From Acidimicrobiales bacterium (lineage in GTDB: Bacteria; Actinomycetota; Acidimicrobiia; Acidimicrobiales; RAAP-2): 64,000 nucleotides of DNA. The notes beneath the pieces were generated by a model. The model worked only from the letters and a program-made list of their open reading frames with translations. It ran no database searches and had not been told where the DNA came from. Both the position numbers and the translations under genes were made by a program. This document shows, piece by piece, positions 59,596 through 64,000 of the stretch. Numbering within the stretch: the first letter of the stretch is position 1; each line of letters begins with the position of its first letter. The DNA is taken from assembly GCA_015478655.1 (NCBI GenBank), contig JADMIJ010000005.1:35188-99187 (forward strand), given 5' to 3'.

Positions 59596-60863
59596 GCACG
59601 CACACTGGTACCGACGTGGCCGAGGAGGCGGTGGACTCCCAAGAGGATGTCGAGTCGTTCCGCCAGCGGGCGCGAGCCTGGTTGGCCGAATCCATGCCGC
59701 TCCTGCCCGAGGGGTACACCAATCAGCAGTTGTCCCGGGAGGACGAGTCGGGGGAGGAGGCCCGCCGCCTGCAGCGCATCCTGTTCGACGGCGGGTTCGC
59801 CGGTCTCTGCTTTCCGGTCGCCTATGGCGGTCAGGGCCTGTCCCGTGCCCACCAGCGGGCCTTCACCCGGGAGTCGCTGCCCTACCGGATGCCCACGGTC
59901 TTCAACGTTCCGACCTTCACCATCCTGGCCGCGACCCTCCTCGACTTCGGCACCGAGGAGCAGAAGGTCCGCCACATCCCGGCCATGCTCCGGGGTGACG
60001 AGTTGTGGGTCCAGTTCCTGTCCGAGCCCAGCGGCGGTTCGGACCTCGCCGGCCTGGTGACCAGGGCGACCAGGGACGGGGATGTGTTCGTCCTCAACGG
60101 ATCGAAGATCTGGAGTTCGGGCGCGTTCCGATCCGACTATGCGCTCTGCCTGGCCCGGACCGATTGGCGGGTGCCCAAGCACCGGGGCCTGACCATGTTC
60201 ATCCTCAAGATCCACCAGCCCGGGGTGGAGGTGCAGCAGATCAAGATGTCCAACCGCACGGCCGAGTTCTGCCAGGAGTTCTTCGATGACGTGCCCATCC
60301 CGGTCACCGACGTCGTGGGCGAGATCAACGACGGTTGGACGGTGGCCTCGCGCCTCCTCTTCCACGAACGGAACGCGGTGGGGGGCGGATCTCCCTTTGC
60401 CAGCGGAGCCGTCATCGCGGCGGCCGGCCAAGGCGGCCAGCGGTCGGAGCTGCTCGAATTGGCTCGGGCCACCGGTCAGACCGGGGATCCCCGGGTCCGG
60501 CAACTGGTGGCGGAGGACCGGATCAACGAGCGGATCCAGAGCCAGCTCATCGAGCGGGTGACGACCGGCATCCGCACCGGGGCGTTTCCTGGCCCGGCCG
60601 GGGCACTGCCCCGGCTCTTTGCCGCCACCAATACCGAGCGCCATGTGGACATCGCCCTGGAGATCGCCGGAGCCGACGTCGGTGCCTGGATCGACGACGA
60701 TGCCCCACCCCTCGGGGAGGTCTACCTCAATCGCCAAGGCAGCAGTCTCGGCGGGGGCAGCAACGAGATGCAGCGCAACATCATCAGCGAGCGGGTGCTG
60801 GGGATGCCAAGGGAGTACGCCGCCGATCGGGACAAGCCCTTCGACGAGGTCCGTCACAACTAG
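59592..60863 (+). CDS. acyl-CoA dehydrogenase, large-subunit type
   Basis: A 423-residue subunit with FLSEPSGGSDLAGLVTRA, LNGSKIWSSGAFRSD, FFDDVPIPVTDVVGE and LGGGSNEMQRNIISERVLGMPRE. A loop in the helical C-terminal domain is longer than in the other large subunits of this window. It forms the expected heteromer with the preceding small subunit. The start overlaps that stop by four bases. It is the last gene before a change in base composition. Confidence 0.9.
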   Translation: MSTHTGTDVAEEAVDSQEDVESFRQRARAWLAESMPLLPEGYTNQQLSREDESGEEARRLQRILFDGGFAGLCFPVAYGGQGLSRAHQRAFTRESLPYRMPTVFNVPTFTILAATLLDFGTEEQKVRHIPAMLRGDELWVQFLSEPSGGSDLAGLVTRATRDGDVFVLNGSKIWSSGAFRSDYALCLARTDWRVPKHRGLTMFILKIHQPGVEVQQIKMSNRTAEFCQEFFDDVPIPVTDVVGEINDGWTVASRLLFHERNAVGGGSPFASGAVIAAAGQGGQRSELLELARATGQTGDPRVRQLVAEDRINERIQSQLIERVTTGIRTGAFPGPAGALPRLFAATNTERHVDIALEIAGADVGAWIDDDAPPLGEVYLNRQGSSLGGGSNEMQRNIISERVLGMPREYAADRDKPFDEVRHN

Positions 60864-61064
60864 TCGCTAGAGGCAGGTGTGCGCCTACTCGTTACGCGCA
60901 AATTTGTCAGTTCACGGAGGGCGCCTGGTCGTGCGCGTGGTGACGGGTTGAACCGGCCCTTCGGAATGAGCCGGGTGCGGCACGTTGGGCAGCAGCGTGC
61001 TCGCGAAAGTTGCATGCGCCCGCAACCAGGCACGAGTGGGGCAGCCCCAAGATGGATCACAAGA
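60864..61064. other. non-coding segment at composition change
   Basis: About 200 bases after the dehydrogenase stop contain no convincing gene on either strand. AT-richer patches appear (for example around 60885-60915), and base composition falls towards the metal ATPase gene. Confidence 0.4.
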
Positions 61065-61317
61065 CCCGACCCTGGCTGCAGGACTGCTCGACCTGCCCCT
61101 CGGCCTCTTGACGCTGGCCTTCTTCCTCGGTCGCCTGGTCAGCTACTCGATCTATGTAACTGTGGCCACCCTGGCCGACAAGCAACTCGGGAACGTTGTC
61201 GGGCAGATTTTTGGGTCACCCTGGTCGATCTCTCTCGAGGTCGTGTTGTTGGTGGCCGTTTGCATCCTGCCGTTCGTCAACTGGCGGCGGTTCCTGGACA
61301 GGTCACCGAAGACTTGA
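61065..61317 (+). pseudogene. C-terminal fragment of a small membrane protein
   Basis: This stretch encodes about 83 residues with two clear hydrophobic segments (GLLDLPLGLLTLAFFLGRLV and SISLEVVLLVAVCILPFV) and a basic end, NWRRFLDRSPKT. It reads like the last third of a multi-pass protein of the small DedA/VTT or multidrug-export-like type. Nothing upstream in frame resembles the rest; a TTG 80 bases earlier gives non-membrane sequence. I infer a truncated remnant. The stop overlaps the ATPase stop region on the opposite strand. A genuine short gene cannot be excluded. Confidence 0.35.
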
Positions 61318-63858
61318 GGTTGCAGACTCTCGTCGCGCTTCAGCGACTGGTCGTTCCTGTCTGGGATTGTCAGCGAGCGACAAGTAGTTCTCGTCTTCCT
61401 GGGCGGTGTGCAGCTTCAAGATGGCATGGAGGCCATAGAGCAGGCTTCGCAACTCGGCAAGATCTACCTCATCAACCCCGTTCGGCCCGATGTCGTCGAT
61501 GAGCTGGCCTAGCCGGCGGATCTGGTGGGTGATCTCGATATGGCCCCTGCTCATCGTGGCCATGGGATCTCTTCCCCCGAAGAAGCGTCCTAGCGCCGGA
61601 TAGAGCTCTTGCTCCTCTGCTTCCTCGTGAGGCTGAATCTCCTCGGTGAGCATCCGATACACGCCTCGCACTTCTTCCAAGGCGGCATTGGGATCGAGCG
61701 AGCCAAGAGCATCAGCGACCTCATGGATGCGACTGATTCCTCGCCGGATGGCCACGTGCTCGTCCTGGAACCGCTGAGTCAACAAGGAGTCCGTCTCATC
61801 GAGCCGGATCTCGCCCTTTCCCTGGCGTAAGGCACGAAGCGCGTTGAGGATCACGGCCACGTCGATGACCTCTTGGAGGATCGCACCCCAGACAGCGGGG
61901 AGGAGACCGACTGCTGCGACAACCATGGCGGCCAGCGAGAGGGCCATGCCTGCCACTATGCTCTCTATGGCGATTTGCCGAGTACACCGGGCAATGGCCG
62001 CCGCCTCGCCGAGACGGTCCAGCCTGTCAACGGTGAGCACCACATCGGCAGCTTCGGAAGCGGCTGTTGCTCCTCGGGCCCCGAGGGCCACCCCGACGTC
62101 GGCCAGGGCGAGCGCGGGCGCGTCGTTGATGCCGTCACCGACCATCATGGTCGGAGCCCGGCGCGTCTCTAGATTCACGACGTCCAGTTTCTCTGCCGGG
62201 GAGCGTTCAGCCAGCACCTCGTCGACCCCAATCACCGCGCCAACGGTCTCTGCCACCTCGGTCCGGTCGCCGGTGACCATTACGATGCGGGCAATCCCGT
62301 TCTTGCGCAGCGAGCGAAGGGTCCGAGCCGCGTCCGGTCGGAGGGGATCATCGAAGACCAGGACCCCGGCCGGGACCCCGTCGATGCCCACGAAGACGGT
62401 GAGGGCCCCATCGAGGTGTGCCTTGCGACGGGCCGAGCGTGCCCAGGTCGGTGCACCGGTCACTCCGGACCAGGACGCCTTCCCTACCGCCACCCGATGC
62501 CCCGCCACCGTCCCTCGGATACCTTGGCCGGGGATCTCCTCCACTCCCTCAGGGAGCGATAGTGGGCATTTCTTCTCAAATGCTGACTGGACCACAGCGC
62601 TCGCCAGGACATGAGGGGAGACCTGGTCCAGGGATGCCGCCAGCTGGAGGATTCTGTCGGCTGGTGTCGACCCGGCACACACGATCTCGGTCAGCACGGG
62701 GTGACCCACGGTCATGGTCCCGGTCTTGTCGATCAACAGGGTCGTACAAGTGGCCAGGTGTTCGAGCACTGCGCCGCCCTTGACGATGACGCCCCGCTTG
62801 GCGGCCCGGGAGAGCCCTGAGACGAGGGCTACTGGCGCGGCCAGGATGAGGGGGCAGGGAGTGGCCACCACCAGAACCGCCACGGCGCGGCTCGCGCCTC
62901 CGACAGCCCATGCGATCCCCGCGGAGACCAGAGTCACACCAAGGAAGCCCAGCGCGTAGCGGTCCGCCAGGCGGACGACGGGGGCTTGTGAGCGCTCCGC
63001 CTCGGCGACGAGCCGAACCACACCCGCGTACGTGCTGTCAGTGGCACTGGTCGTGGCTCGGAGGTCCAGGGGCGACCCGGCGTTGACCACGCCACTGCGC
63101 ACCCGCTCTCCCAGTGAGCGCTCGACAGGGAGCGGTTCCCCGGTGAGCGCCGACTCGTCGAGGACAGCCGAGGCCGAGACCAGGGAGCCGTCAACCGGCA
63201 CCACTTCCCCCGAGGCCACCAGGAGCAAATCGCCCGGTGCCACCTGGTCTAGGGCGACAATAGAGAGACCACCGTCCTGGTAGCGGTGAGCAGACTTCGG
63301 CGCTCGGTCGAGCAACGCCTGGAGCTCCCGGCGGGCCTGGCCAGCGGCCCACCCTTCGAGGGCCCGGCCGCTGGTCAGCATCACGCTGATGACCGCCCCG
63401 GCCAAGTACTCGCCGACGGCCACTGCACCTACCAGTGCCAGGAGGGCAATGACGTCCACTCCCAGCCGACCTCGGAGCAGGCTTTCTACGATCGAGAAGA
63501 GGGACAACACGATGCCAACGCCCGTGGTGGCGATCCAGACCAGGTTCCCTCCAGCGCCTAACCCAGCCCAGTGGAGGAGGCCACCAGCGACCAGTCCGCT
63601 GATGGTGATGCAGAGCGGAAGCAAAGTTCCTGGGCGCGATGCGAGCCACCGTGATCCGAACCAGGCACTCTTGTCCACGATCCCAATAGTGCGCCAGGTC
63701 AGCGCCTTGGGGTAGGGCCGAAGGTCAGTTGCGTCCGAGCTGTCACACTCCGGCACGTGGGGGCCGCCGAGCGCAAGGCGCTGACTCAAAGGGTTGCTGG
63801 CGCCAGATAATCCTCGAATCGGTCCGGGATTATTCGGCTCTTGAAGATTCGTTGACAT
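61303..63858 (-). CDS. P1B-5-type metal-transporting ATPase with C-terminal hemerythrin domain
   Basis: An 851-residue heavy-metal P-type ATPase. Actuator TGE is at 239-241, the metal-binding TPCP at 333-336, the phosphorylation motif DKTGT at 377-381, GDGINDAP near 574-581 and QEVID at 662-666. TPCP plus QExxD define the P1B-5 group, which exports iron, nickel or cobalt. No N-terminal metal-binding domain is seen. Residues 690-830 form a hemerythrin-like domain with ligand candidates His701, His744, Glu748, His773, His817 and Glu821, likely a diiron sensor. GAGG lies before the ATG. The gene is visibly lower in GC than its neighbours. Confidence 0.93.
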   Translation of the reverse strand: MSTNLQEPNNPGPIRGLSGASNPLSQRLALGGPHVPECDSSDATDLRPYPKALTWRTIGIVDKSAWFGSRWLASRPGTLLPLCITISGLVAGGLLHWAGLGAGGNLVWIATTGVGIVLSLFSIVESLLRGRLGVDVIALLALVGAVAVGEYLAGAVISVMLTSGRALEGWAAGQARRELQALLDRAPKSAHRYQDGGLSIVALDQVAPGDLLLVASGEVVPVDGSLVSASAVLDESALTGEPLPVERSLGERVRSGVVNAGSPLDLRATTSATDSTYAGVVRLVAEAERSQAPVVRLADRYALGFLGVTLVSAGIAWAVGGASRAVAVLVVATPCPLILAAPVALVSGLSRAAKRGVIVKGGAVLEHLATCTTLLIDKTGTMTVGHPVLTEIVCAGSTPADRILQLAASLDQVSPHVLASAVVQSAFEKKCPLSLPEGVEEIPGQGIRGTVAGHRVAVGKASWSGVTGAPTWARSARRKAHLDGALTVFVGIDGVPAGVLVFDDPLRPDAARTLRSLRKNGIARIVMVTGDRTEVAETVGAVIGVDEVLAERSPAEKLDVVNLETRRAPTMMVGDGINDAPALALADVGVALGARGATAASEAADVVLTVDRLDRLGEAAAIARCTRQIAIESIVAGMALSLAAMVVAAVGLLPAVWGAILQEVIDVAVILNALRALRQGKGEIRLDETDSLLTQRFQDEHVAIRRGISRIHEVADALGSLDPNAALEEVRGVYRMLTEEIQPHEEAEEQELYPALGRFFGGRDPMATMSRGHIEITHQIRRLGQLIDDIGPNGVDEVDLAELRSLLYGLHAILKLHTAQEDENYLSLADNPRQERPVAEARRESATSSLR

Positions 63859-63889
63859 GACAGAACCTCCTCGGAACCAGGGTTACGCC

Positions 63890-63905
63890 CTCCTCGGGCG
63901 AGGAG
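63890..63905. repeat. inverted repeat CTCCTCG-GG-CGAGGAG in ATPase leader
   Basis: Seven-base perfect arms with a two-base centre, about 32 bases upstream of the ATPase start codon on the minus strand. It could be an operator or an RNA hairpin. Confidence 0.35.
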
Positions 63906-63965
63906 TAGGGTCGAATGTCCCATTTCACAGACTGCCCCTGACCACCGGGAGCGGGGCGGTTATCG

Positions 63966-63986
63966 AACGTGGCTGAAGTTCACGTT
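63966..63986. promoter_or_regulatory. inverted repeat AACGTG-N9-CACGTT upstream of metal ATPase
   Basis: Perfect six-base arms spaced by nine bases, about 108 bases before the ATPase start. Spacing near two helical turns suits a dimeric regulator. Whether it belongs to the ATPase or to a gene beyond the window edge is unknown. Confidence 0.4.
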
Positions 63987-64000
63987 GGCCACACTCAGGG

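Noticed and set aside
62702..62714. TGACCCACGGTCA, resembling the regulon palindrome
   Set aside because: The spacer is five bases, not six, and it lies inside the metal ATPase gene.
1..64000. tRNA, rRNA, CRISPR, transposase or phage genes
   Set aside because: Looked for and not seen. Absence is by eye only; a short tRNA could be missed.

Overview
The window is high-GC DNA, about 70 percent G+C by eye, densely packed with genes that often overlap by the four bases ATGA or GTGA. A mycothiol-dependent isomerase family enzyme, a probable F420-type (LLM) oxidoreductase, TetR regulation and a very large set of fatty-acid/steroid-type beta-oxidation genes point to an actinobacterium. The mix resembles Acidimicrobiia, which is an inference from gene content only. 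I saw no rRNA, tRNA, CRISPR array, insertion sequence or prophage.

Layout. 1-3.3 kb: end of an acyl-CoA thioesterase, an SDR, an alpha/beta hydrolase, a SnoaL-like protein and a histidine phosphatase. 3.4-6.1 kb: a murL-murD2 pair, the alternative route that puts D-glutamate into peptidoglycan without glutamate racemase. 6.2-12.5 kb: a thioredoxin-fold protein, two hotdog dehydratases, a crotonase, a fused two-domain acyl-CoA dehydrogenase behind a KstR-like operator, and an SDR. 12.6-17 kb: an LLM oxidoreductase and a small-molecule cluster (RidA, RraA, 2-hydroxyacid dehydrogenase, cupin, ureidoglycolate-lyase-like). 17-23 kb: a five-gene branched-chain-amino-acid-type ABC importer operon ending in a TetR gene. 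23-27 kb: a divergent DrrAB-like exporter, an acyl-CoA synthetase and an SDR. 27.7-32.2 kb: an operon of Baeyer-Villiger monooxygenase, two-domain SDR and amidohydrolase. 32.4-35.4 kb: an operon of amidohydrolase, enoyl-CoA hydratase and maleylpyruvate-isomerase-like protein. 35.6-40.6 kb: thiolase-like protein, acyl-CoA dehydrogenases and an EamA permease. 40.7-49 kb: copper amine oxidase, acyl-CoA synthetase, a second fused acyl-CoA dehydrogenase and a divergent dehydrogenase pair. 49-57 kb: thiolase plus DUF35 partner, GMC oxidoreductase pair, zinc alcohol dehydrogenase, FGGY kinase and crotonase. 57-61 kb: cytochrome P450 followed by a dehydrogenase pair. 61-64 kb: a lower-GC segment with a membrane-protein fragment and a P1B-5-type metal ATPase carrying a C-terminal hemerythrin domain.

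The most interesting signal is regulatory. Seven promoter regions between 13.6 and 39.5 kb carry the same palindrome, TGAY-N6-GTCA (five exact TGAC-N6-GTCA, two with TGAT). Each lies over or beside a plausible -10 or -35. The downstream genes are the LLM oxidoreductase, the AllA-like gene, the importer/exporter divergent promoter, an SDR, the monooxygenase operon, the amidohydrolase operon and an acyl-CoA dehydrogenase. They could import a substrate, oxidise it by Baeyer-Villiger chemistry, hydrolyse it and feed beta-oxidation. The TetR protein encoded at the end of the importer operon is the only classical regulator in the window and the obvious candidate to bind the palindrome. The substrate is unknown; a cyclic, terpenoid or steroid-like compound fits the enzyme mix but is not shown by the sequence.
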